Virus record (IMG/VR): IMGVR_UViG_3300020194_001498
Span: 1 to 25,442 of that record
Source of the DNA: a virus
Direction: 5' to 3' (one strand)
Length of the DNA: 25,442 nt
The number at the start of each line of letters is the position of its first letter. The first letter of the stretch is position 1. A program made the position numbers and the translations under genes. The notes under the pieces are model-generated. The model saw only the letters and a program-made list of their open reading frames with translations, was not told the DNA's origin and made no database searches. Positions 14,486 to 20,956 of the stretch are shown here, piece by piece.

Positions 14486-14791
14486 ATGACCACAGAACTA
14501 GACGTTAAAGTAGACTCCAAAGTAAAACAAATAGTTAAGACTCCAAAAAATTATCACGTAATTCTTTTGAATGACGAAGTTACACCTATGGATTTTGTGG
14601 TGGAACTTTTAGTAAAAATATTTAGACACACTCCAGAAACAGCCAAAGACCTTACACTGAAGATCCACAAGGAAGGATCAGCCATTGTAGGAACGTATAC
14701 ATATGAATTAGCAGAACAAAAAGGCACTGAGGCAACACAAGAAAGCAGAGATAGAGGATTTCCTTTACAAGTTAAAGTAGAACAGGAATGA
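14486..14791 (+). CDS. clpS: ClpS, N-end-rule adaptor of the Clp protease
   Basis: A 101-aa adaptor that delivers proteins with N-terminal Phe, Leu, Tyr or Trp to ClpAP and alters the fate of ssrA-tagged substrates. The motif LLNDEVTPMDFV gives N29-D30 of the N-degron pocket (E. coli N34-D35), M35 as gatekeeper, and H61 (IHKEGSAIVGTYT) matching E. coli H66. The binding pocket therefore looks intact. The family length is about 105 aa. Start chosen past the hairpin at 14448. Stop overlaps the next start as ATGA. Confidence 0.92.
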   Translation: MTTELDVKVDSKVKQIVKTPKNYHVILLNDEVTPMDFVVELLVKIFRHTPETAKDLTLKIHKEGSAIVGTYTYELAEQKGTEATQESRDRGFPLQVKVEQE

Positions 14792-14931
14792 AAACTTATT
14801 ACTTTTGGGTGAGATTACCCAACAAAGGACCAATGAAAGTTGCTGAACAAGGAAGAACTGCCAGCGAAGCAAAACAGATTGTGGAGGCAAGATTTCCTGA
14901 AGCGTCAGTGATGTTTGCAGAAGGATTTTAA
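14788..14931 (+). CDS. Small conserved phage protein (47 aa)
   Basis: ATG at 14788 overlaps the clpS TGA. The product begins MKTYYFWVRLPNKGPMKVAE and continues with SEAKQIVEARFPEASVMF. It resembles small phage proteins with the pattern 'strand - basic loop - A.EA.QI.EARYP', seen in cyanophage and other phage genomes, of unknown role. It is tightly wedged between clpS and heme oxygenase and is likely translationally coupled to both. Confidence 0.6.
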   Translation: MKTYYFWVRLPNKGPMKVAEQGRTASEAKQIVEARFPEASVMFAEGF

Positions 14932-14932
14932 T

Positions 14933-15484
14933 ATGGGACTTAAAGAATTAACCAAAGAAGTACACCAAGACGCAGAACGTCAAGAGTTTGTTAAAACATT
15001 GATGAGTGGCAATATGAGTGACGAAATGTATGCAGAGTTCTTGTACAATCAACACGCCATATACAATCTATTAGAAGCCTGTGCTATGAGTCATGGCTTA
15101 TTGAACGATTTCCCACAAATTAGAAGAGCACCAAGCATATTGGCAGACTTTCAAGAACTTTGGAAAAAAGAAGATATGCCTAAGATAACTGAGAGCACTG
15201 AACGTTATATCAAACATATGTACACTATAAAAGAAGACCCAAAAAAACTTATGGCACACATCTACGTGAGACACATGGGAGATTTGAGTGGTGGGCAAAT
15301 GATTAAAAAGAGAGCACCAGGATCAGGCACAATGTATGACTTTGGACGAGCCGATGTAAAAGAAATAAAAGAAAGAATTAGAAGTAAAACAGACGACAGC
15401 ATGGCTGATGAGGCTAGACTGTGTTTTGGTTATGCCGCTGAATTATTCAAAGAATTACACAATGCCCAGAAAAAAGAAGTTTAA
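14933..15484 (+). CDS. ho1: Heme oxygenase (biliverdin-producing)
   Basis: Opens heme to biliverdin IXalpha, CO and Fe2+. The ATG at 14933 follows AAGGA (14921-14925); a TTG at 14915 is less likely. The proximal heme ligand is H11 in LTKEVHQDAE, matching the family's LK..T..vH..AE start. The distal-helix signature is HIYVRHMGDLSGGQMIKK (cf. YVRYLGDLSGGQ in HO-1). At 183 aa it is shorter than typical cyanobacterial HO (about 240) but the core is complete. The gene overlaps the next small gene, and a bilin reductase follows. Confidence 0.93.
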   Translation: MGLKELTKEVHQDAERQEFVKTLMSGNMSDEMYAEFLYNQHAIYNLLEACAMSHGLLNDFPQIRRAPSILADFQELWKKEDMPKITESTERYIKHMYTIKEDPKKLMAHIYVRHMGDLSGGQMIKKRAPGSGTMYDFGRADVKEIKERIRSKTDDSMADEARLCFGYAAELFKELHNAQKKEV

Positions 15485-15683
15485 AGACTTTCCAGGAAAC
15501 CTGATCAAAATAAAAGTTTTAGAAGACGAAATTAAATTTTTTAAAAGTTTAATTCAAGAAACCGATACCGGACATATTTACACCACAATAGACAGTTTAG
15601 AAACAAGAGTTAAACAACTAAAAGGAATACCCACTGACGATCCTTTTATACAAGATAGAGAAAGTGACGTAAACGATATATGA
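15462..15683 (+). CDS. Small charged protein between heme oxygenase and bilin reductase (73 aa)
   Basis: Start set at ATG 15462, overlapping the heme oxygenase end by 23 nt. The basic opening (MPRKKKFKDF) is followed by a helical/charged region (LEDEIKFFKSLIQET, SLETRVKQL) that could form a short coiled coil. No known family. Its position inside the bilin operon suggests a link to HO or the bilin reductase, for example as a partner, but nothing in the sequence shows this. Stop and pcyX start overlap as ATGA. Confidence 0.6.
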   Translation: MPRKKKFKDFPGNLIKIKVLEDEIKFFKSLIQETDTGHIYTTIDSLETRVKQLKGIPTDDPFIQDRESDVNDI

Positions 15684-16375
15684 GTTTTATTTGGGACACC
15701 CTGATAGATTGTAAAGAACAAATTATTGCCGAGTTCGATAAACGCGGTGAAGAGATTCAAGAAGAAGGTATGAGTCAATTCAATCAACCAGACAATGGTT
15801 GGATTAACAGAGTATGGCGCACCAAGGATTGTAGACGTTGTCACATAGATGTAGTAGATGCTAGAGAATCCAAATCACTGTGGATGATGCACGTGTGTAT
15901 CTTTCCTAACCTAGACAACAACGGACCCATATATGGCTTTGATGTTATAGCAGGTAAAAACAAAATGACCGGCGCTTTTCATGATTTTTCAAAAAGTTCT
16001 GGTGGAGAAGAACATCCACTTATAGATTGGTTTAAAGAAGCAGTAGAAGAATTTATACCTAGCAAGAAACGTGAATTACCTCAATGGGCCTTGAATATTT
16101 TCAGTGGTAGTATGGTAGCGGCAGGTAATGTTAAGACTGATGAAGAAGCCAAAGCCATTGTGGACTTGGCAATTAGCAATCTAAAAGTGTATTTTGATTC
16201 TATTGGACAATACAATAACACGGCTAAACCAGAAGATACTGTAGAAGCACAAAACTATTATTGCCATAATCAACAGCAAAACCCACACACACCAAGGGTA
16301 ATGAAATCGCTTGGATTGGCTGAAAAAGATGTGGAAATCTTTTGCACTGATGCACTGTTCCCAAAAATACAATAA
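15680..16375 (+). CDS. pcyX: Ferredoxin-dependent bilin reductase, PcyX-like
   Basis: The 231-aa protein fits the ferredoxin-dependent bilin reductase family. The active-site pair is H71 in HVCIFP and D88 in PIYGFDVI, spaced 17 residues apart exactly like H88-D105 of PcyA. The C-terminal QNYYCHNQQQNPHTPRVM...TDALFP block matches the family's end. Such enzymes reduce biliverdin with ferredoxin; the phage PcyX type gives phycoerythrobilin in a four-electron reaction, whereas PcyA gives phycocyanobilin. It sits just after heme oxygenase, so the pair makes bilin from heme. PcyX versus PcyA cannot be settled without a tree or an assay. Confidence 0.85.
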   Translation: MSFIWDTLIDCKEQIIAEFDKRGEEIQEEGMSQFNQPDNGWINRVWRTKDCRRCHIDVVDARESKSLWMMHVCIFPNLDNNGPIYGFDVIAGKNKMTGAFHDFSKSSGGEEHPLIDWFKEAVEEFIPSKKRELPQWALNIFSGSMVAAGNVKTDEEAKAIVDLAISNLKVYFDSIGQYNNTAKPEDTVEAQNYYCHNQQQNPHTPRVMKSLGLAEKDVEIFCTDALFPKIQ

Positions 16376-16385
16376 TCTTTCTGTA

Positions 16386-16414
16386 TTGACACTGTAGGTA
16401 AATTGTGTTATATT
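16386..16414 (+). promoter_or_regulatory. Sigma70-type promoter
   Basis: TTGACA (16386-16391), 17 bp, TATATT (16409-16414). The ATG at 16424 is 9 nt past the -10, so the leader should be 0-3 nt. Confidence 0.7.
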
Positions 16415-16423
16415 AATACTGTT

Positions 16424-16594
16424 ATGATACATTCAATTAAAAATGTAATGACAAAAATAACTGCAATGAAACAAAAAAGCCTTGAGATAGAAAAAGCAAT
16501 AAAAGAAGGCAAGCATCCAGAAGAAATTAAGTTTATGACTGATGAATTAAAACAATTGGGCCTTGAAGTTGCTAGTATAAGAGTACTTAGATGA
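16424..16594 (+). CDS. Small coiled-coil-like protein (56 aa)
   Basis: Starts at ATG 16424 directly downstream of the promoter. Rich in Lys, Glu, Met and Ile with helix-heptad character (MTKITAMKQKSLEIEKAIKE, then FMTDELKQLGLEV). No domain recognised. Its TGA overlaps the next gene's ATG (ATGA), indicating coupling to the metalloprotease-like gene. Confidence 0.6.
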   Translation: MIHSIKNVMTKITAMKQKSLEIEKAIKEGKHPEEIKFMTDELKQLGLEVASIRVLR

Positions 16595-17070
16595 TTATAA
16601 ACATTGAAGGCGGCAACAAGCAATTAAGAGAATTATCTGAAAGTATTGCTGAATTTTGTGCCAGCAAGTTATTTTCTAAAAAATTATCCCACACACTTAC
16701 TTTAGATATAGAACTATCAAAAACTTTACTCAAAGAAGATGGTATACTTGGTGAAATAGATTTTGATGATTCTAATCATAGACCTAAAGAGTTTACCATG
16801 ACTGTGGATTGCTCCGTATCAAAAAGAAAAATAATGGAAACCATTGCTCATGAAATGGTACATCTGAAGCAATATGCCAAAGGTGAGTTGGTGGACCTTG
16901 AACGATGCGGATCAACAACTTGGCAAAAAACTAAAATTAACTCCGAAACCAACTACTGGGATCTGCCCTGGGAAGTTGAAGCACACGGAAAAGAATTGGG
17001 ACTTTTTGTGAGATGGGCGGAACACAATCACCTGGGTAATCAGGACTGGACTCAAGAAAAGTACGCATAG
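16591..17070 (+). CDS. Minimal zinc metallopeptidase, HExxH family
   Basis: The 159-aa protein has the zinc motif H87-E88-M-V-H91 (ETIAHEMVHLKQYAKGEL) and a further acidic/His stretch PWEVEAHGKELGLF (E128, E130, H132) that could supply the third ligand. It resembles SprT-like or minigluzincin proteins. Biological role unknown; candidates include cleavage of host or DNA-crosslinked proteins. It is one of two HExxH proteins 560 bp apart, the other being at 17154. Confidence 0.75.
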   Translation: MIINIEGGNKQLRELSESIAEFCASKLFSKKLSHTLTLDIELSKTLLKEDGILGEIDFDDSNHRPKEFTMTVDCSVSKRKIMETIAHEMVHLKQYAKGELVDLERCGSTTWQKTKINSETNYWDLPWEVEAHGKELGLFVRWAEHNHLGNQDWTQEKYA

Positions 17071-17084
17071 AACTCCAAAATAAT

Positions 17085-17112
17085 TTGAATTAACTGCTAC
17101 TATAACTAATAT
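17085..17112 (+). promoter_or_regulatory. Possible promoter of the SprT-like gene
   Basis: TTGAAT (17085-17090), 16 bp, TAATAT (17107-17112), with CTATA/TATAG inverted-repeat arms over the -10. A TAAATA motif is at 17143-17148, 11 nt before ATG 17154. Confidence 0.35.
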
Positions 17113-17153
17113 AGTGCTGTGTTTAACCACGAGCTCAGTCGTTAAATATTAGT

Positions 17154-17606
17154 ATGAAAAGTCGCAGATACTACAAGCAGAAGATTCGCAAAGCATTAAC
17201 TGTGAGAGGCAATGAAAAAAACTATTACCCAACACAGGAGAGTGCTGTTAGATGGTTTCACATCTTGAATAGAAGTCTGTTTGAAAATAAACTTAAACCT
17301 ATCAAAATATCAATAAGACGAATGAAAGGTTGTATGGGTGTACTGCTGATAGACTGGGACGCAAGAAAAACTCCCAAAGGCACCTGTGATCAAAGCAAAC
17401 TTCCTTATCACAATCCAACAATACATTGGGATATGACACTTCATTCCAAATTCAAAACATGGAGAGACTTTTTAGAAACATTGGCACATGAAATGGTGCA
17501 TCAATATCAAGTGGAAGTAATCAAAGATCCTTACGCAAATCACAATAAAAATTTCTATGCTTGGCGAGAAAAGTTTGCTAGGTATGGATTAAAAATCTGT
17601 TATTAA
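17154..17606 (+). CDS. SprT-like zinc metalloprotein
   Basis: The 150-aa protein has the zinc motif H112-E113-M-V-H116 (LETLAHEMVHQYQVEV) and a downstream H130 in NHNKNFYAWREKF, the expected third ligand of SprT/Spartan-type proteases. The C-terminal zinc ribbon of host SprT is absent. In the SprT family such proteases cut DNA-protein crosslinks, so a DNA-repair or host-takeover role is possible. It converges with the minus-strand gene 18 bp downstream. Confidence 0.85.
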   Translation: MKSRRYYKQKIRKALTVRGNEKNYYPTQESAVRWFHILNRSLFENKLKPIKISIRRMKGCMGVLLIDWDARKTPKGTCDQSKLPYHNPTIHWDMTLHSKFKTWRDFLETLAHEMVHQYQVEVIKDPYANHNKNFYAWREKFARYGLKICY

Positions 17607-17623
17607 CAATAAAATTACAAGTG

Positions 17624-17806
17624 CTATTTATCAAAATCTGGATTAGTCAGATCATCTAGGGTGATTATGTGGGATTTTGGAAAAGTTCTTGTTCCTTCTT
17701 TTGGCTCTTCAATCACACCTTTTGGTTTACGACGAGACTGATTACGAACTTGTTTATTGGCTTTCTTCTGCTCTCTACGGATAACCCTGTCAGATTTTTT
17801 TGCCAT
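17624..17806 (-). CDS. Basic hypothetical protein on the minus strand (60 aa)
   Basis: The only convincing minus-strand gene in the window. It has GGAG (complement of 17815-17818) 8 nt before its ATG at 17806 and a TAAATA motif (complement of 17824-17829) further upstream. The product begins MAKKSDRVIRREQKKANKQV and is very basic through RNQSRRKPKG, then turns acidic (EEPKEG...LDDLTNPDFDK). This suggests nucleic-acid or ribosome binding. It converges on the SprT-like gene with no clear bidirectional terminator. Confidence 0.65.
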   Translation of the reverse strand: MAKKSDRVIRREQKKANKQVRNQSRRKPKGVIEEPKEGTRTFPKSHIITLDDLTNPDFDK

Positions 17807-17837
17807 TTAAACATCTCCAAAAGTATTTAATTACCTA

Positions 17838-17866
17838 TTGACTTTACCGCCAAATAGTGTTATATT
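17838..17866 (+). promoter_or_regulatory. Sigma70-type promoter of the bS21 unit
   Basis: TTGACT (17838-17843), 17 bp, TATATT (17861-17866). A leader of about 50 nt follows, holding a short upstream ORF and a perfect SD. The region is divergent from the minus-strand gene. Confidence 0.75.
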
Positions 17867-17897
17867 TTAGTTAATTTAGGACAACCGGCAAATAAAA

Positions 17898-17924
17898 ATG
17901 AATGCTATAAAGGAGGCATATTGA
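17898..17924 (+). CDS. Possible 8-codon leader peptide before bS21
   Basis: ATG AAT GCT ATA AAG GAG GCA TAT TGA encodes MNAIKEAY. The SD AGGAGG of the bS21 gene lies inside it, and its TGA overlaps the bS21 TTG start (TTGA). No SD of its own is evident. If translated it would place a ribosome on the bS21 start site and could control it; it could equally be fortuitous. Confidence 0.3.
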   Translation: MNAIKEAY

Positions 17925-18118
17925 AAATAGAAGTAAGAAATAACAACGTTGAGAAAGCACTCAGGGTGATGAAAAAGAAACTGAAAAAAGAAGGTATCTT
18001 TGACGAAATGAAAGAAAGAAGATATTATCAGAAGCCAAGTGAAAAGAGACGTGAAGCAAAGAAACGTGGTTACGTTAATATTAAAAAAGCAGAAAGATTA
18101 AGAAGAAATTCTTTATAA
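17921..18118 (+). CDS. rpsU: 30S ribosomal protein bS21
   Basis: A 65-aa homologue of ribosomal protein S21, which sits by the anti-Shine-Dalgarno region of 16S rRNA and aids initiation. The family signature is clear: [18 protein letters not shown], then [20 protein letters not shown], ending in a basic tail. The start codon is TTG behind a perfect AGGAGG (17911-17916) with a 4-nt gap. Phage-encoded bS21 is known, including from SAR11 phages. It could exchange into host ribosomes and bias initiation towards phage mRNAs. Confidence 0.95.
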   Translation: MKIEVRNNNVEKALRVMKKKLKKEGIFDEMKERRYYQKPSEKRREAKKRGYVNIKKAERLRRNSL

Positions 18119-18119
18119 A

Positions 18120-18335
18120 ATGAACACTTGGTTGTATTGGGCAGTACCCGAGAACAGAGCAACTCATTACTTGGTATTGATGTGTATGGCATTATTTGTA
18201 TTGCCTTACATCCTTGGTATCAGATATACTTTACTTGGATATTTGTTTAATATGATTTGGTTAGATTTAATTTATTATTGGACTTATAAGTTTTCTGAAA
18301 AGAACAAAAAGGATAAAGATGACAACACATTTTGA
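18120..18335 (+). CDS. Small membrane protein, two hydrophobic segments (71 aa)
   Basis: Begins 1 nt after the bS21 stop. Two hydrophobic stretches, about residues 17-34 (YLVLMCMALFVLPYILGI) and 37-56 (TLLGYLFNMIWLDLIYYW), then a charged tail (KFSEKNKKDKDDN). This is a hairpin-like inner-membrane protein of unknown function, likely co-expressed with bS21. The end overlaps the next gene by 17 nt. Confidence 0.65.
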   Translation: MNTWLYWAVPENRATHYLVLMCMALFVLPYILGIRYTLLGYLFNMIWLDLIYYWTYKFSEKNKKDKDDNTF

Positions 18336-18552
18336 TGACAAGTGTATAATCGAGTGTACCAACAATGATAGAAAAGTTGAGGCAGAAGTGATGTCTTTTA
18401 AAGAGGGAGATTTTTTATCTGTGAGTATTCAACGTTTTATCAAAATCAATATGCAGTACAATGAAAGAAAAGGTGTGTATATTGGTAATCAGGGAGGACT
18501 CGAATTCATTACCGATGGTCCACAAAAATACGTAAGTAACGATACAAGATAA
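18319..18552 (+). CDS. Hypothetical protein (77 aa), beta-rich
   Basis: The 77-aa soluble product has alternating strand character (CIIECTNNDRKVEAEVMSF, LSVSIQRFIKINMQY, KGVYIGNQGGLEF). No signal peptide, membrane segment or known motif. It overlaps the upstream membrane-protein gene and ends 3 nt before the dehydrogenase gene, so it is probably translated from the same mRNA. Confidence 0.6.
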   Translation: MTTHFDDKCIIECTNNDRKVEAEVMSFKEGDFLSVSIQRFIKINMQYNERKGVYIGNQGGLEFITDGPQKYVSNDTR

Positions 18553-18555
18553 CTT

Positions 18556-19587
18556 ATGAAAAAAATATGTGTAATAGGTGCCGGTAAAATCGGCAGAACC
18601 ATTAATGCTTACCTTAAACTGCAAGGTCATGAAGTGTTTTTGGTTGACTCAAATCCTAATATTAAAAACGCAATTCATATTGATGCTAATGATGAACAGG
18701 CAGTTAGCGAATTTATTAAGGATAAAGATATCGTAGTTTCATCAGCACCATACAATGTGAACATCACTATCGCTGACAGTTGTGCCGCTCATGATGTGGC
18801 ATACTTTGACCTCACAGAAGATGTGGAAGTTTGTCAGCACATTAAGAATTTAAAAACAGACACCTTCATGATGCCACAATGCGGATTGGCTCCAGGTGCT
18901 GTGAATATCATTGCCGCTGATCTGATCAAACAATTCAGCAGAGTAGACAAAGTCAAAATGAGAGTGGGTGCATTGCCCATGTACACTGCCAACTCAATGG
19001 CATACTACTTGACTTGGTCCACATCAGGATTAATCAATGAATATGTGAATGAAGTGGATGTCATTTCAGGTGGCAAACACATCAAAGCACAACCGTTGGA
19101 TGGATTAGAAACTATCTATATAGATGGCAACAGATATGAAGCATTCAACACTTCAGGCGGTGTAGCAACCATGTGTGAAACATTCAAAGACAAAGTGTAT
19201 AACATGAGTTACAAAACAATAAGATATCCAGGTCATCACGACTCTATGAAATTCTTATTGGAAGATTTAAATTTAAAACACAACAAGGAAAAATTTATCG
19301 ATCTGTTTGATCAAGAAGTGCCTTACACAACCAAAGATGTTGTGGTGATGTTTATCACTGTGATAGGACAGAAAGACGGAATACTCCAAGAACTAACATA
19401 TCATAAAAAAATCTATGGAGATAAAGCACTTAACGGAATTCAAAAAACAACTGCCTCTGGCGTGTGTGCTGTGGTAGAAGCCTATGCAGAAGGCAAACTA
19501 TCTGGCAAAGGATTTCAATGCCAAGAAGATGTTCCTTTTGAAGTGTTCACAAGCAATAAATTTGGGAAATTATATGAACAGGAATGA
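18556..19587 (+). CDS. Saccharopine-dehydrogenase-family enzyme, lysine 6-dehydrogenase-like
   Basis: A 343-aa NAD(P)-dependent oxidoreductase. The Rossmann motif is IGAGKIGRTI (G8-A-G10-x-x-G13). Conserved blocks MPQCGLAPGAVNI (about 106-118), NSMAYYLTWSTSGLINEY (about 146-163), EAFNTSGGVATMCETF (about 195-210) and YKTIRYPGH (about 219-227) follow the lysine 6-dehydrogenase pattern. That enzyme oxidises the epsilon-amine of lysine to 2-aminoadipate semialdehyde with release of ammonia. The length fits lysine 6-dehydrogenase (about 360-385 aa) better than saccharopine dehydrogenases (440+ aa). The following ALDH7 gene would use its product. A saccharopine-cleaving activity remains possible. 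Confidence 0.8.
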   Translation: MKKICVIGAGKIGRTINAYLKLQGHEVFLVDSNPNIKNAIHIDANDEQAVSEFIKDKDIVVSSAPYNVNITIADSCAAHDVAYFDLTEDVEVCQHIKNLKTDTFMMPQCGLAPGAVNIIAADLIKQFSRVDKVKMRVGALPMYTANSMAYYLTWSTSGLINEYVNEVDVISGGKHIKAQPLDGLETIYIDGNRYEAFNTSGGVATMCETFKDKVYNMSYKTIRYPGHHDSMKFLLEDLNLKHNKEKFIDLFDQEVPYTTKDVVVMFITVIGQKDGILQELTYHKKIYGDKALNGIQKTTASGVCAVVEAYAEGKLSGKGFQCQEDVPFEVFTSNKFGKLYEQE

Positions 19588-20953
19588 TTACGATACAGTT
19601 ATAACAAAAGCAATCACAATTCAAAAACAATGGCGTCAGGTGCCTGCACCTAAAAGAGGTGAATTGATTAGAGTGTTTGGTAACCATTTGAGACAAGATA
19701 TAGAAACAATTGGTTCAGCCATAATGAAAGATGCCAAAAAGATTCATGCAGAAGCAATTGGCGAAGTTCAAGAAGCAGTTGATATGTGTGATTTTGCTGT
19801 GGGACTTTCAAGACAGTTGTATGGATTAACCATTCAGAGTGAAAGACCAGAACACAAACTACAAGAAGTTTATAATCCATTAGGAGTTGTTGGTGTGATT
19901 TCAGCATTCAATTTTCCTTGTGCCGTTTGGGCATGGAATCATTGTTTAGCCATTGTGTGCGGAAACAGTGTGGTATGGAAAGGTTCTCCTAAATCAGCCC
20001 AGGTGACAACTGCTTGTAAAACAGCATGGGACAAAGCAGTGGATGAATGTTTGCCCAATACCGAATACAAAGATTTACTACAAATAGTTGACGGAGATAA
20101 AGAACAAGCAGAATGGATGGCAGATGATGTCAGAATCAATCTATTAAGTGCTACAGGTTCAACTGAGATGGGCAAAGCATTAGCACCGCGAGTGTCAGCA
20201 AGAATGGGCAGAGCATTGTATGAGTTAGGTGGCAACAATGGAATGATTGTGTCCAAACACGCCAACATAGATTTGGCTGTGAGAGGTATTGTGTTTGGTG
20301 CAGTTGGTACAGCAGGACAAAGATGTACCACATTGAGAAGATTAATTGTGCATGAATCTGTGTATGATGAATTGATGTCTAAATTGAAACCAGCATATGA
20401 AAGTTTACCTGTGGGAGATAATTTCAAACCAGAAACATTGGTTGGACCTCTAATCAATTCTGTTGCAGTGGACAAAATGCAGAGTGCTCTCAGCACCGCT
20501 AGAACAAAAGGATACACAGTGCATGGTGGCACAGTGATTGACGAAGCACAGTGTTTGGTTACTCCAGCCATTGTGGAAGCCACAGAACAGTGTGATCTAG
20601 TGAAGACAGAAACATTTGCACCTATTTTGTATGTGTTAAAATATTCAGAATTAGCAGAGGCTATAAATATTCATAACGCAGTTCCGCAGGGATTGAGTTC
20701 TTGTATATTCACAGACAACATACAAGAAGCAGAAACTTTCACATCAGCAGTAGGTTCTGATTGTGGTATAGTGAATGTGAACATTGGACCAAGTGGTGCG
20801 GAAATTGGCGGAGCCTTTGGTGGTGAAAAAGACACTGGTGGTGGACGTGAGTCTGGTTCTGATGCATGGAAACAGTATATGCGTAGAAGCACAGTCACAA
20901 TCAACTACGGTAAGTCTTTACCATTGGCCCAAGGTATTAAGTTTGGAGATTAA
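19574..20953 (+). CDS. ALDH7-type aldehyde dehydrogenase (2-aminoadipate semialdehyde dehydrogenase)
   Basis: The ATG at 19574 overlaps the dehydrogenase end by 14 nt, giving 459 aa. Catalytic residues: N113 (SAFNFPCAVWAWN), E217 (YELGGNN), nucleophile C251 (GTAGQRCTTLRRL). The C-terminal half is strikingly like ALDH7A1 (antiquitin): TETFAPILYV, QGLSS.IFT, GSDCGIVNVNI, SGAEIGGAFGGEKDTGGG, QYMRRSTVTINY, LPLAQGIKF. ALDH7 oxidises 2-aminoadipate 6-semialdehyde, in equilibrium with piperideine-6-carboxylate, to 2-aminoadipate with NAD(P)+. The enzyme is shorter at the N-terminus than the usual ~500 aa but its core appears complete. Confidence 0.93.
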   Translation: MNRNDYDTVITKAITIQKQWRQVPAPKRGELIRVFGNHLRQDIETIGSAIMKDAKKIHAEAIGEVQEAVDMCDFAVGLSRQLYGLTIQSERPEHKLQEVYNPLGVVGVISAFNFPCAVWAWNHCLAIVCGNSVVWKGSPKSAQVTTACKTAWDKAVDECLPNTEYKDLLQIVDGDKEQAEWMADDVRINLLSATGSTEMGKALAPRVSARMGRALYELGGNNGMIVSKHANIDLAVRGIVFGAVGTAGQRCTTLRRLIVHESVYDELMSKLKPAYESLPVGDNFKPETLVGPLINSVAVDKMQSALSTARTKGYTVHGGTVIDEAQCLVTPAIVEATEQCDLVKTETFAPILYVLKYSELAEAINIHNAVPQGLSSCIFTDNIQEAETFTSAVGSDCGIVNVNIGPSGAEIGGAFGGEKDTGGGRESGSDAWKQYMRRSTVTINYGKSLPLAQGIKFGD

Positions 20954-20956
20954 TAT

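Noticed and set aside
14933-16375. Cyanophage origin because of heme oxygenase and bilin reductase
   Set aside because: No photosynthesis gene is present, DUF1178 points to alphaproteobacteria, and the reductase looks PcyX-like. Not fully excluded, because marine cyanobacteria also carry two-piece tmRNAs.
19939-20583. 214-aa open frame on the minus strand opposite the ALDH7 gene
   Set aside because: It lies wholly antisense to a conserved enzyme with full catalytic motifs, has no SD, and its translation is Ser/Thr/Leu-rich as expected of a shadow.
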